Shown: positions 1 through 8,743, counted from the stretch's first letter. The stretch is 51,359 nucleotides of DNA from Burkholderia sp. IMCC1007 (GCF_027257875.1 NZ_JAPVQY010000057.1:1-51359), one strand, 5' to 3'. Translations and numbers: made by a program. The notes: a model not told the origin generated them from the sequence alone.

Positions 1-154
1 CGCGCCGGTGGCCGCGAGCCTGCCGCCGATCCGGCGTCCGCACCGGCCGCGCCGGCCCGCCAGCGACGCGCAGCCGGCTGCCACCGCGCCGCGCGACGAC
101 AACTACCGTGCGACGGCCGCCGCGAAAGCGGCGACCGCCGGCACCGCTCATTAA
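1..154 (+). CDS. mrdA: Penicillin-binding protein 2, C-terminal end (partial)
   Basis: Only the last 50 or so codons are present; the frame is open from the left edge and ends in TAA at 152-154. The visible peptide is a Pro/Ala/Arg-rich low-complexity tail without catalytic motifs, so the identity rests on context. It ends 11 bases before rodA with the same orientation, and mrdA (PBP2, the elongasome transpeptidase) directly precedes rodA in Burkholderia and most Gram-negatives. Such disordered tails are usual at the C-terminus of betaproteobacterial PBP2. The frame is seen; the function is inferred. Confidence 0.7.
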   Translation, partial: APVAASLPPIRRPHRPRRPASDAQPAATAPRDDNYRATAAAKAATAGTAH

Positions 155-165
155 CGGAGAAAGGC

Positions 166-1314
166 ATGCACTTCGACAAGCGCGCCTGGCTCGACAAGAT
201 CAAGCAGATGTTCGCGGGCTTCGACCGCCCGCTCGCCCTCATCGTGTTCCTGCTGATGTGCGTGGGCATCGTCACGCTGTACAGCGCGGCGATCGACATG
301 CCGGGCCGCGTCGAGGATCAACTGCGCAACATCATGCTGACGTTCGTGCTGATGTGGGTGATCGCCAACATCCCGCCCACGACGCTGATGCGCTTCGCGG
401 TCCCGCTCTATACGTTCGGGGTCGCGCTGCTGGTCGCCGTCGCGCTGTTCGGGATGACCAAGAAGGGTGCGAAGCGCTGGCTGAACGTCGGCGTCGTGAT
501 CCAGCCGTCCGAAATCCTCAAGATCGCGACACCGCTGATGCTCGCGTGGTACTACCAGCGTCGCGAAGGCGGCTTGCGCTGGTACGACTTCGTCGCCGCG
601 TTCGGAATCCTGCTGGTGCCGGTCGGCCTGATCGCGAAGCAGCCCGACCTCGGCACGGGCCTGCTCGTGTTCGCGGCCGGCTTCTTCGTGATCTATCTCG
701 CGGGCCTGTCGTTCAAGCTGATCGTGCCGGTGCTGGTCGCGGGCGTGATCGCGGTCGGCTCGATCGCCGTGTTCGAGGAGCGCATCTGCCAGCCCGAAGT
801 GCAGTGGCCGCTGATGCACGACTACCAGAAGCATCGCGTGTGCACGCTGCTCGACCCGACCTCCGACCCGCTCGGCAAGGGCTTCCACACGATCCAGGCC
901 GTGATCGCGATCGGCTCGGGCGGCGCGCTCGGCAAGGGCTACCTGAAGGGCACGCAGGCACACCTCGAGTTCATTCCGGAAAAACACACCGACTTCATCT
1001 TCGCGGTGTTCTCGGAAGAATGGGGGCTCGCCGGCGGCCTCGTGCTGCTGACGCTCTACATGGCGCTGATCGCGCGCGGGCTCTATATCGCCGCGCAGGG
1101 CGCGACGCTGTTCGGCCGCTTGCTCGCGGGCTCGCTCACGCTCGCGTTCTTCGTCTATGCGTTCGTCAACATCGGGATGGTGAGCGGCGTGCTGCCGGTC
1201 GTCGGCGTGCCGTTGCCGTTCATGAGCTACGGCGGCACCGCGCTCACGACGCTCGGCATCGCGATCGGGATGATCATGAGCGTCGGACGACAGCGGCGGC
1301 TGATGAAGACCTGA
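166..1314 (+). CDS. rodA: Rod shape-determining peptidoglycan glycosyltransferase RodA
   Basis: This 382-residue protein of the SEDS family (FtsW/RodA/SpoVE) polymerises lipid II into glycan strands in the inner membrane, in partnership with PBP2 during cell elongation. Family signatures are visible: PSEILKI near 114-120, KQPDLGTG near 158-165, GKGYLKGTQ near 257-264, HTDFIFAV with the essential Asp276, and PFMSYGG near 350. Trp105 and Asp276 match positions important for polymerase activity in RodA homologues. About ten hydrophobic segments are apparent. An AGGAGA-like site (GGAGAAAGGC) precedes the ATG, and the upstream mrdA fragment ends 11 bases before it, so the two are likely co-transcribed. 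A strong terminator follows. Confidence 0.96.
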   Translation: MHFDKRAWLDKIKQMFAGFDRPLALIVFLLMCVGIVTLYSAAIDMPGRVEDQLRNIMLTFVLMWVIANIPPTTLMRFAVPLYTFGVALLVAVALFGMTKKGAKRWLNVGVVIQPSEILKIATPLMLAWYYQRREGGLRWYDFVAAFGILLVPVGLIAKQPDLGTGLLVFAAGFFVIYLAGLSFKLIVPVLVAGVIAVGSIAVFEERICQPEVQWPLMHDYQKHRVCTLLDPTSDPLGKGFHTIQAVIAIGSGGALGKGYLKGTQAHLEFIPEKHTDFIFAVFSEEWGLAGGLVLLTLYMALIARGLYIAAQGATLFGRLLAGSLTLAFFVYAFVNIGMVSGVLPVVGVPLPFMSYGGTALTTLGIAIGMIMSVGRQRRLMKT

Positions 1315-1355
1315 CGACGCCGCGCGGCACGCAGCCGCCGGCTGTCGCGGCAATG

Positions 1356-1381
1356 GAAAAACGGCGCCCGGCGCCGTTTTT
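1356..1381. terminator. Bidirectional rho-independent terminator
   Basis: A perfect hairpin (AACGGCGC, CCG loop, GCGCCGTT) is flanked by an A-run on one side and a T-run on the other. It lies between the convergent rodA (plus) and the Sel1-repeat gene (minus), so it can end transcription from both directions. Confidence 0.85.
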
Positions 1382-1428
1382 CGTTGGGCGGATCGAAACC
1401 GAACGCACGCACGCCGTGCGGCGCCCGC

Positions 1429-2214
1429 TCATTGCGGCGTCGCGCGCGGGCTCCCGTGGTCCGCACCGGCGCCCGATGCCGACCCCTGCGCCTTCAGCCG
1501 CGCGCTCAGCTCGTTGAACTTCAGCTCGGCCGTCTCGTCGCCCTGCGCGGCCGCCGCCGCGTAATACGCGCGCGCGATGTTCAGGTTCTGCGTGACGCCG
1601 TCGCCGCCGCGCTCGTAGAACGACGCGGTCACGTACTGCGCGGTCGGCTCGCCGGCATCCGCCGCGAGCTTGTACCACGTGAACGCCTGCCGGTTGTCGC
1701 GCGGCGTGCCGCGCCCGTCGAGGAACTGGTTCGCGAGCGACAGCTCCGCCTGCACATGCCCCTGCTTCGCCGCCCGCAGAAACCAGCGGTGCGCTTCGGC
1801 CGGGTTGCGCGACACGAACTCGCCGTCGTCGAACATCCGCCCGTATACGTACTGCGCATGCGACATGTTCGCGTTGGCCGCGCGCCTGAGCCAGCGCAGC
1901 CCTTCCTCGACGTTCGCGGTCACGCCGACGCCGGTGATCAGCATCATCGCGTAATTGAACTGCGCGAGCCGGTCGCCACGCTCCGCCGCGTCGTGGAACT
2001 GCACGAGCGCCGCGCGATAGTCGCCGGCGTTGTAGTCGGCGACCGCCGATTGCGTCTCGTGCGCCGGATCCGGTTTCGCGTGCGGCGCATTCTGCGCGGC
2101 CACGGCCGCACACACGGCCCACAGCCCGAGCATCGCGCCGATCCGCCCGTGCGCCGCGATCGCACCGGCCGCACGCCGCGCGCATACGCCACCCGCGCCA
2201 TCGTCGGCATTCAT
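1429..2214 (-). CDS. Sel1-like repeat (TPR) exported protein
   Basis: The start is set at the ATG ending at 2214, which overlaps the stop of the upstream aldolase gene (ATGA), giving 261 residues. An N-terminal hydrophobic stretch (AMLGLWAVCAAVAAQ) after an Arg-rich segment looks like a signal peptide or anchor. Four to five Sel1-type repeats follow (AQFNYAMMLITGVGV, AQYVYGRMFDDG, AELSLANQFLDGRG, AQYVTASFYERGGDG), each ending with an A-x-x-W/Y helix. Sel1 repeats form alpha-solenoid scaffolds for protein contacts; the specific partner is unknown. The four-base overlap suggests translational coupling with the aldolase, although no functional link is obvious. Confidence 0.8.
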   Translation of the reverse strand: MNADDGAGGVCARRAAGAIAAHGRIGAMLGLWAVCAAVAAQNAPHAKPDPAHETQSAVADYNAGDYRAALVQFHDAAERGDRLAQFNYAMMLITGVGVTANVEEGLRWLRRAANANMSHAQYVYGRMFDDGEFVSRNPAEAHRWFLRAAKQGHVQAELSLANQFLDGRGTPRDNRQAFTWYKLAADAGEPTAQYVTASFYERGGDGVTQNLNIARAYYAAAAAQGDETAELKFNELSARLKAQGSASGAGADHGSPRATPQ

Positions 2215-2996
2215 GATCGCACCTCCTGCAGTGCCTGCCGCGTCGCGCGCAGCAGCCACGTCACGTCGGCCGACAGCGTGATCATCCGGTAGCCGGCCTC
2301 GCGGTACTGGCGTGCGCTCGCCGTATCGCCCGCGAAGATGCCCACCGCGACGCCGGCCTGCCTGCCGGCCGCGAGCACGCGCGCCATCGCGGTTTCGACG
2401 TCGGGGTGGCGGCTGTCGCCGAGATGCCCGAGGCTCGCCGCGAGATCGGCCGGCCCGATGAACAGGCAGTCGACACCGGGCGTCGCGGCGATCCGCTCGA
2501 CTTCATCGACGCCGCGCGCCGATTCGATCTGCACGATCACCGCGACCTGCGCGTTCGCCGTCAGCAGGTAATCGCGGCGCATCCCGAATGCGGCTGCGCG
2601 CACCATCCCGGCGACGCCACGCAGGCCGTCCGGGGAATCGGGCGACGGAAAGCGAGTGAGCCGCACCGCGTGCGCGGCGTCGTCGGGCGTCTCGACACAA
2701 GGAAACATCAGCGTGCGCGCGCCGGCGTCGAGCGCGCGCTTCACGAGCCACGGCTCGCGCCCCGGCACGCGCACGACGGGCTCGCTCGGCAGATGCGCGG
2801 CAGCCAGCGCACGCAGCTGCGATGCGACGTCGCGACTGTCGTTCGGCGCATGCTCCATGTCGATGCAGAGCCAGTCGTAGCCGGCGTGCGCGAGCGCTTC
2901 CGCGGCCGAGTCGCAGCCGAGCGACAGCCACAGGCCGTACAGCGGCTCGTCGCCGTCATGCAGACGTTGCTTGAGGGAATTGGTGAGCGTGCTCAT
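2211..2996 (-). CDS. HpcH/HpaI family class II aldolase
   Basis: This 261-residue protein has the HpcH/HpaI aldolase/citrate lyase fold, which cleaves or forms 4-hydroxy-2-oxo acids with a divalent metal and pyruvate as one product. Visible motifs are GYDWLCIDMEHAPND (catalytic Asp46 and His49 region), the RVPG arginine loop, VQIESARGVDEVE with the metal-binding Glu, and CLFIGPADLAASLGHLG with the second metal-ligand Asp. The ATG ending at 2996 is chosen because the fold begins soon after it and the upstream extension is Arg-rich low complexity. The natural substrate cannot be read from sequence; 4-hydroxy-2-oxoheptanedioate aldolase is the usual annotation. It overlaps the Sel1 gene by four bases. 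Confidence 0.9.
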   Translation of the reverse strand: MSTLTNSLKQRLHDGDEPLYGLWLSLGCDSAAEALAHAGYDWLCIDMEHAPNDSRDVASQLRALAAAHLPSEPVVRVPGREPWLVKRALDAGARTLMFPCVETPDDAAHAVRLTRFPSPDSPDGLRGVAGMVRAAAFGMRRDYLLTANAQVAVIVQIESARGVDEVERIAATPGVDCLFIGPADLAASLGHLGDSRHPDVETAMARVLAAGRQAGVAVGIFAGDTASARQYREAGYRMITLSADVTWLLRATRQALQEVRS

Positions 2997-3224
2997 CGAT
3001 ACGGCCTCCGGGCGGACAGGCAATCGAACGGAACAGGCAACAAGGAAGACGGCCGGGCGGCGACGCCCGATCGCGCGGCGCGATGCACCGGCACGCCACG
3101 CAACGATCATAGCGCGCCGTCGGGCGGAATGTGGGAAGACGCGTGAAGCGGGCCCGAGCGGGCGCCGCGTGGCTGGCAACCGCCGGCCGGCCGCAGCGCG
3201 CGTGCGCGGGCCGGCGCTGCGGGA

Positions 3225-3677
3225 TCAGCGGGCCGGTTCGCGCTCGACGTCGGCCCAGCAGTTCGGCGTTTCGTACAGGCGCACGCGCTCCAGACGCAGG
3301 TTCACGCCGTAGTGCGCGTCGTACACGTTCGCGAGGATGTCGAACGCGATCGCCGCGAGGTTCTCGACGGTCGGGATCCGGTCGATCACGACGGTCTTGT
3401 GGTCGGCCATCTGCTCGAGGAACGAGCGCACGACTTCGTCGCGCGCATAGACCAGGAACGCATGATCCCACTTGTTGACGAGGTGCTCGACCGCGAGCGC
3501 CTTCACGTCGGCGAAATCCATCACCATGCCGCGGTCGGGCGCCCCCTCGGTATCGACGAGATCGCCGCGCAGCGTGACTTCGAGCACGTAGCGATGGCCG
3601 TGCAGGTTCCTGCACTGGCTGCGGTGATCGGGAATGCGGTGGCCCGCGTCGAATTCGAGTTTTCGGGTAATCAGCAC
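3225..3677 (-). CDS. queD: 6-carboxy-5,6,7,8-tetrahydropterin synthase QueD
   Basis: QueD converts 7,8-dihydroneopterin triphosphate to 6-carboxytetrahydropterin, the second step toward preQ0 and queuosine. The 150-residue protein shows the zinc histidines His13, His26 and His28 (AGHR and NLHGHRY), catalytic Cys22, the WDHAFL motif and PTVENLA with the pterin-binding Glu. The start is GTG (complement of 3675-3677), as no better-placed ATG exists. It is the last gene of queC-queE-queD, 18 bases after queE. The C-terminal EREPAR tail is short, so the length is normal for the family. Confidence 0.95.
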   Translation of the reverse strand: MLITRKLEFDAGHRIPDHRSQCRNLHGHRYVLEVTLRGDLVDTEGAPDRGMVMDFADVKALAVEHLVNKWDHAFLVYARDEVVRSFLEQMADHKTVVIDRIPTVENLAAIAFDILANVYDAHYGVNLRLERVRLYETPNCWADVEREPAR

Positions 3678-3695
3678 GATGTCAAAGGCCGTGGC

Positions 3696-4328
3696 TCAGG
3701 GAATGTTCAGATATTTGTGGGTCTGCATCGACAGCCGCCATTGCGGATGCCGCTTGCACCAGTCGATCGCGAGCTTGGTGTTGAGGTCGCGCGACGGGCC
3801 GTCCATCGGCTGCACCAGAAAATACTCGAAGTCGAGCTTCGCGTAGTCGGCGAGCCGCTGGTTGTCCTGCGGAATCACGACCTTCAGTTCGTTGCCCTTC
3901 GTGACGACGAGCGGCGCGTCGGCCTTCGGGCTCACGCAGATCCAGTCGATCGTGTCGAGCACCGGCAGCGAGCCGTTGGTCTCGATCGCGATCTCGAAGC
4001 CCGCCGCATGCAGTGCGTCGACGAGCGGCTGGTCGAGCTGCAGCATCGGCTCGCCGCCCGTGCAGACGACGAAGCGATGCGCTTCGCCGTTCGGCCACAG
4101 GCCGGCGATCGTCGCGACGAGCGCTTCGGCGTCCTTGAACTTGCCGCCGTTCTCGCCGTCGGTGCCGACGAAGTCGGTATCGCAGAAGCGGCACACGGCG
4201 TCCGCACGATCCTCTTCGCGGCCCGACCACAGATTGCAGCCGGCGAACCGGCAAAACACGGCCGGCCGGCCCGCATTCGCGCCCTCGCCCTGCAACGTGT
4301 AGAAAATTTCCTTGACCGCGTAAGTCAT
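3696..4328 (-). CDS. queE: 7-carboxy-7-deazaguanine synthase QueE (radical SAM)
   Basis: This 210-residue radical SAM enzyme rearranges 6-carboxytetrahydropterin to 7-carboxy-7-deazaguanine. Instead of the canonical CX3CX2C cluster motif it has Cys31, Cys46 and Cys49 (CX14CX2C). This is the long-loop version known from Burkholderia multivorans QueE. The SAM-binding TGGEP motif follows near residues 86-90, and the N-terminal FYTLQGEG substrate loop is intact. It sits between queC (75 bases upstream) and queD (18 bases downstream) and is probably co-transcribed with them. Confidence 0.96.
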   Translation of the reverse strand: MTYAVKEIFYTLQGEGANAGRPAVFCRFAGCNLWSGREEDRADAVCRFCDTDFVGTDGENGGKFKDAEALVATIAGLWPNGEAHRFVVCTGGEPMLQLDQPLVDALHAAGFEIAIETNGSLPVLDTIDWICVSPKADAPLVVTKGNELKVVIPQDNQRLADYAKLDFEYFLVQPMDGPSRDLNTKLAIDWCKRHPQWRLSMQTHKYLNIP

Positions 4329-4403
4329 CGTGCTTCGTCCGGCTCGCGCCGCTCGTTGTCGATCAGAATCGGTTATCGATGAAGCGCTGCCGGCGCATGT
4401 GCG

Positions 4404-5138
4404 TCACAGCGGCGCTTCGGTCACCCGCTCGCCCTTCAGGTAAGCCTCGTAGCCGCGCTTGCGCAGCTTGCAGGCCGGGCACTCGCCGCAGCCGAAGCCC
4501 CAGTCGTGCAGTTCCGCGCGCTCGCCCACGTAGCACGTGTGCGTCTCGACGCGGATCAGCTCGACGAGCGCGTCGCCGCCGAGTTGTTCGGCCAGTTGCC
4601 AGGTCTGCGCCTTGTCGAGCCACATCAGCGGCGTCTCGAGCACCATGCGCGTATCCATGCCGAGATTGAGCGCGACCTGCAGCGCCTTCATCGTGTCGTC
4701 GCGGCAGTCGGGATAGCCCGAAAAATCGGTCTCGCACATCCCGCCGACCAGCACGCGCAGCCCGCGGCGATAGGCGATCGCCGCGGCGATCGTCATGAAC
4801 ATCAGGTTGCGGCCCGGCACGAACGTGTTCGGCAGGCCGTTCGCCGTCGTCTCGATCTCGATCGTGCGCGTCATCGCCGTATCGCTGATCGCACCGAGCA
4901 CCGACAGGTCGATCATGTGATCGTCGCCGAGCCGGTCCGACCACGCGGGAAACTTGCGCTTCAGCGCTTCGCGCACGCCTTCGCGACATTCGAGTTCGAC
5001 GCGGTGGCGCTGGCCGTAATCGAAGCCGAGCGTCTCGACCGTCTGATAGCGTTCCAGGGCCCAGGCCACACACGTGGCCGAGTCCTGCCCGCCGGAAAAC
5101 AACACGAGCGCGCCGTCTTTAGCGTCTGTCCGAATCAC
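4404..5138 (-). CDS. queC: 7-cyano-7-deazaguanine (preQ0) synthase QueC
   Basis: QueC performs the ATP-dependent conversion of 7-carboxy-7-deazaguanine plus ammonia to preQ0. The 244-residue protein carries the PP-loop SGGQDS (residues 15-20) and a zinc site built from Cys202, Cys217, Cys220 and Cys223 (GCGECPAC). The start is GTG (complement of 5136-5138), with a GGAG element about eight bases upstream. It heads the minus-strand queC-queE-queD cluster. No compact preQ1 aptamer could be recognised upstream. Confidence 0.96.
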   Translation of the reverse strand: MIRTDAKDGALVLFSGGQDSATCVAWALERYQTVETLGFDYGQRHRVELECREGVREALKRKFPAWSDRLGDDHMIDLSVLGAISDTAMTRTIEIETTANGLPNTFVPGRNLMFMTIAAAIAYRRGLRVLVGGMCETDFSGYPDCRDDTMKALQVALNLGMDTRMVLETPLMWLDKAQTWQLAEQLGGDALVELIRVETHTCYVGERAELHDWGFGCGECPACKLRKRGYEAYLKGERVTEAPL

Positions 5139-5448
5139 CGTGATACTCCGTGAATGTGTAGGCTCGCGTCGCGCTGCGCGCCGGGGCCGACTGCCGCCGG
5201 GCGGCCCGACGCGTGCCGGCCTGCGCCGGCTCGACCAGTATAGGCAGCGCGGTCGGCCGCGAACGCGGCGCAGCGCTTATACCGCCCATCGCGCGGCATC
5301 GTTGCCGCGCGTCACGGCGGCGCCTGCGGGCAGCCCTGCCGTGCGCATGAAGCGATGCGCTAAGTCATTGAGCGGGCACGGATTTTATCACGCCCCTGAA
5401 AATGCTGCCGGGCATGCCTTCCACGACACGCAATACCCACCACAAACG
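5139..5448. other. Intergenic region upstream of queC
   Basis: This 310-base stretch separates queC from the tRNA-Phe terminator. It holds the queC ribosome-binding site at its left edge and GC-rich sequence in which I see no supportable gene, repeat or riboswitch. Confidence 0.5.
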
Positions 5449-5483
5449 AAAAACCCCAAGAACCTTCCGATTCTTGGGGTTTT
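5449..5483 (-). terminator. Terminator of tRNA-Phe
   Basis: AACCCCAAGAA and TTCTTGGGGTT form an eleven-base-pair stem with a loop of about nine bases. On the minus strand it is followed by a T-run, and it lies just 3' of the tRNA-Phe gene. Confidence 0.85.
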
Positions 5484-5489
5484 AAATGC

Positions 5490-5565
5490 TGGTGGCCTGG
5501 GACGGAATCGAACCATCGACACGCGGATTTTCAATCCGCTGCTCTACCAACTGAGCTACCGGGCC
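5490..5565 (-). tRNA. tRNA-Phe (anticodon GAA)
   Basis: The reverse complement folds as a 76-base cloverleaf: D arm GCTC/GAGC, anticodon stem GCGGA/TCCGC with loop TTGAAAA (GAA anticodon), T arm GATGG-TTCGATT-CCGTC, discriminator A and encoded CCA. The acceptor stem pairs GGCCCGG with CCAGGCC and has one internal C5-A68 mismatch. It is a lone tRNA downstream of the NtrYX-like genes with its own terminator. Confidence 0.96.
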
Positions 5566-5626
5566 AACGAAGAATGAAAGTATATCGAGCCCTCAGCACT
5601 TGTGCAAGCGTTTTGACGAAATATTT

Positions 5627-6328
5627 TTATGCGGCGCCTTCCGACGGCTTCTTGCCGAGCTCGACGCCGAGCTGCTTGAGCTTGCGATACAGGTGCGTGC
5701 GCTCGAGGCCCGTCTTCTCCGCGACGCGCGTCATGCTGCCGTTCTCGCGCGCGAGGTGATACTCGAAGTAAGCGCGCTCGAACGCGTCGCGCGCTTCACG
5801 CAACGGGATGTCGAACGGGATCGCGGCCGTCTGGCCCGCGAGGCCGAGTGCCGCGGCCATGTCGTCGCCGAGCGTCGGCAATGCCGCCGCGGACGCCACC
5901 GCTGCCGGGCCCGCGGCCTGGCCGGCGCCGCCCTTCAGCGCCGCGTTGGCGGACACGGGCGCCGCGCCGCGCGCGAGACCGTGCTCGACCGACTTCAACA
6001 GCTTCTGCAGCGCGATCGGCTTCTCGAGGAAATCGAGTGCGCCGATCTTCGTCGCTTCGACAGCCGTGTCGATCGTCGCATGCCCGGACATCATGATCAC
6101 GGGCATCGTCAACAGGCCCTGTGCCGCCCATTCCTTGAGCAGCGTGACGCCGTCGGTATCGGGCATCCAGATATCGAGCAGCACGAGATCGGGCGCCTGA
6201 TTCAGACGGTACTCCCGCGCGGCCTGCGCGTTCTCCGCCGCCTCGACGACATGTCCTTCATCGCTGAGGATCTCCGAGAGCAATTCCCGGATGCCCATTT
6301 CATCATCTACCACCAGGATGGTTGCCAT
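5627..6328 (-). CDS. NtrX-like response regulator without AAA+ domain (REC-Fis HTH)
   Basis: The 233-residue protein has an N-terminal receiver domain with phosphoacceptor Asp52 (LVLLDIWMPD), acidic VDDE near residues 7-10, Ser81 and Lys103 (FLEKP). An Ala/Gly-rich linker (about 120-165) leads to a C-terminal Fis-type helix-turn-helix (GSMTRVAEKTGLERTHLYRKLKQLGV). The receiver and HTH resemble NtrX, but the sigma54-activating AAA+ ATPase with GAFTGA loop is absent, so it probably does not open sigma54 promoters in the usual way. It starts on the base next to the kinase stop codon, so the two are co-transcribed and presumably form a pair. Its targets are unknown. Confidence 0.9.
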   Translation of the reverse strand: MATILVVDDEMGIRELLSEILSDEGHVVEAAENAQAAREYRLNQAPDLVLLDIWMPDTDGVTLLKEWAAQGLLTMPVIMMSGHATIDTAVEATKIGALDFLEKPIALQKLLKSVEHGLARGAAPVSANAALKGGAGQAAGPAAVASAAALPTLGDDMAAALGLAGQTAAIPFDIPLREARDAFERAYFEYHLARENGSMTRVAEKTGLERTHLYRKLKQLGVELGKKPSEGAA

Positions 6329-8743
6329 TTACGCTGCCTTTGTCTGCACACTTGCTTTTGTCTTGGCCGGGGCCGTCCCGCCCTGCGCGCCAGGTTCGGC
6401 GCCTGGCGTATCGCTCGCCATCTGCAGGAACAGGATCGACACCTGCGCACCCTCGACGGTCTCGCCGTGCATGCGATTGCGCAGATCGATCCGCGCGCCG
6501 TGCTCGTCGACGATTTTCTTGACCGTGGCCAACCCGAGCCCCGTGCCCTTCGCCTTCGTCGTGACGTAAGGCTCGAACGCGCGCGTCAGGATGCGTGCCG
6601 GAAAACCGGGCCCGTTGTCGGACACGGTTAGACGTACCGCGACGCGCGTTTTGCCCTCGGCGTCGGGATCGCCATATTCTACTGTCTTGGTTTCGATCAA
6701 CACACGCGGATGCGCGACTTCCGCGACCGAATCCTGCGCGTTCTGCAGCAGGTTGTGAATCACCTGGCGCAATTGCGTCGCGTCGCCGCGAATCACCGGC
6801 AGCGACGGCGCGAGCTCGGCCGTGATCGCGCTCTTGCCTTCGCCGACGCCATACAGCCCGAGCACCTCGCTCGCCAGTTCGTTCAGTTGCAGGTTCGACA
6901 GCACCGCCGGCGGCGTGCGCGCGTACTCGCGGAAGTCGTCGACCATCCGCTTCATCGCGGCCACCTGGTTGACGATCATCGTCGCGCCGCGCTTGAGCAC
7001 GTCCGCGTCGGGTGGCGCGAGCTTGTCGGACAGCTTCATCTGCAAGCGCTCGGCCGACAGCTGGATCGGCGTCAGCGGGTTCTTGATCTCGTGCGCGAGC
7101 CGGCGCGCGACTTCGCCCCACGCGACCGAACGCTGCGCGGAAATCACGTCGGAGATATCGTCGAACACGACGACGTAGCCGGACGTCTGCGGATCCTCGG
7201 CCTCGCCCTCGACCGTCGATACGAGCCGCGTGCCGCGCACGAGCAGCGTCAGCGGATCGGCTTCGCCCGGCACTTCGACCGCGAACTGCTGCTGCCAGTG
7301 ACCGCGATCGCCGCTGCCGCCGTCGGATGCCGCCTCGCGATCGGCGAACGCCTTGCGCACCATCGCGCCGAATTCCGCCACGACGCCGATCCGGTCGAGC
7401 GCCGTGCCGATCATCGAGTTGAACGGCTGCCGGAAGATGCGCTCGGCGCCGCGGTTGGCCGTCGTCAGCCGGAACTGACGATCGAGCACGAACACGCCGG
7501 CCGTCAGGTTCGCGAGGATGCTCTCGAGATACGTCTTCGAATGCTCGAGCGCGACCCGGTTCTTCTCGACCGCGAGCCGCGCCTCGGACAGCTGGCGCGT
7601 CATCGCGTTGAACGACTGCGTGAGAAAGCCGAGCTCGTCGCGCGTCTTGATTTCGCGCTTCGGCGTGTAGTCGCCTTCCGTGATCTCCTTGGTGCCCTGC
7701 GCGAGCAGGAACAGCGGCCGCGCGAGCTGCTGGCCGAGCGCGAGCGCGAGCATCATCGCGATGAAGGTCGCGAGGAACAGCGCGAGCGTCAGCGTGCCGA
7801 TGTACATCTTGCGCAGGCCCGTGCGGCCGAGCGATTTCTCCTGATACTCGCGATAGGCGCGCTGCACCGCGTCCGCGTTGTGCGCGAGCGCCGGCGGCAC
7901 CGGTTGCGTGAGCTGCAGGAACCGCTCGGCCGGCTGCAGCAGCGACGTCGTCGCGTCGGGAATCGGCCGCACGACGCGCAGCCGCAACGCGCCCTTCGCG
8001 CCATGCGCCTGCGGGTCGCCGTCGACTTCGCCTTCGATCGCCGCATACACGCCGTGTTCGCGCGCCTGGCTCAGCATCAGCGGGGTCGGCAGGTCGTCCG
8101 GAATCAGCGCGGCGAAATTGCCCGATGCCTGCGCGACGATGTGCAGGTCGGGCGCGGCGCCCGAGCCGCCGCGGCTCGGCTCGACGATGGTCGCGTCCTG
8201 CACGCCGAACTGGTCGCGCAAGCGCAGCAGCGTGAGCGTCGTGCCGTTCGTGTTCGCATCGACGCTCGCGAGCTGGTCGGTCATCAGCCGCGCCTTCGTC
8301 TGCAGGTCGGACAGCGACGCGTCGAGCATCCCGCGGCCGAGGTTCAGGCCGGCCGTCAGCGCGGTCTCGACGTTCACGTCGAACCACGACTCGATACTGC
8401 GCGACACGAACTGGTACGACACGATGTAGATGATCCCGCCCGGCACCACGCCGACGAGCGCGAAGAACACCGCGAGCTTCGCGAGCAGCCGCGTGCCGAA
8501 CTTGCCCTTCCTCAGGCGCACGACGATCATCCCGATCAGCCCGAGCACCACGAGCAGGAACACGAGCGCGACGACGATGTTCGTCGCGTACAGCCACGAG
8601 TAGTAGCGGTCGAAGAATTCGGTGTTCGCGCTCGCGGCCGCGAGCAGCACGAGCAGCAGCAGCGCGGTGATCGCGACGGTCGAGACGATCACGCGAATGA
8701 GGAGGCTCTTCCCGCTGGCCGCACGGCGCACTTTATTTAGCAC
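6329..8743 (-). CDS. NtrY-like membrane sensor histidine kinase
   Basis: The 804-residue kinase starts with GTG (complement of 8741-8743) and overlaps the preceding DUF4390 gene by 11 bases. Order of parts: two to three N-terminal membrane helices (about 15-37, 52-77, 88-112), a periplasmic sensor region to about 310, a further helix (about 315-338), HAMP (about 340-395), PAS (about 405-535), HisKA with His551 in RRLAHEIKNPLTP, and a HATPase domain with NLLQNAQDS, DNGPGF and GTGLGLATVKK boxes. The layout matches NtrY, implicated in nitrogen or redox sensing in other proteobacteria; the signal here is unknown. The cognate regulator follows with no gap. Confidence 0.92.
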   Translation of the reverse strand: MLNKVRRAASGKSLLIRVIVSTVAITALLLLVLLAAASANTEFFDRYYSWLYATNIVVALVFLLVVLGLIGMIVVRLRKGKFGTRLLAKLAVFFALVGVVPGGIIYIVSYQFVSRSIESWFDVNVETALTAGLNLGRGMLDASLSDLQTKARLMTDQLASVDANTNGTTLTLLRLRDQFGVQDATIVEPSRGGSGAAPDLHIVAQASGNFAALIPDDLPTPLMLSQAREHGVYAAIEGEVDGDPQAHGAKGALRLRVVRPIPDATTSLLQPAERFLQLTQPVPPALAHNADAVQRAYREYQEKSLGRTGLRKMYIGTLTLALFLATFIAMMLALALGQQLARPLFLLAQGTKEITEGDYTPKREIKTRDELGFLTQSFNAMTRQLSEARLAVEKNRVALEHSKTYLESILANLTAGVFVLDRQFRLTTANRGAERIFRQPFNSMIGTALDRIGVVAEFGAMVRKAFADREAASDGGSGDRGHWQQQFAVEVPGEADPLTLLVRGTRLVSTVEGEAEDPQTSGYVVVFDDISDVISAQRSVAWGEVARRLAHEIKNPLTPIQLSAERLQMKLSDKLAPPDADVLKRGATMIVNQVAAMKRMVDDFREYARTPPAVLSNLQLNELASEVLGLYGVGEGKSAITAELAPSLPVIRGDATQLRQVIHNLLQNAQDSVAEVAHPRVLIETKTVEYGDPDAEGKTRVAVRLTVSDNGPGFPARILTRAFEPYVTTKAKGTGLGLATVKKIVDEHGARIDLRNRMHGETVEGAQVSILFLQMASDTPGAEPGAQGGTAPAKTKASVQTKAA

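Noticed and set aside
5139..5448. preQ1 or other riboswitch upstream of queC
   Set aside because: No compact pseudoknot aptamer pattern could be found; sequence is only GC-rich.
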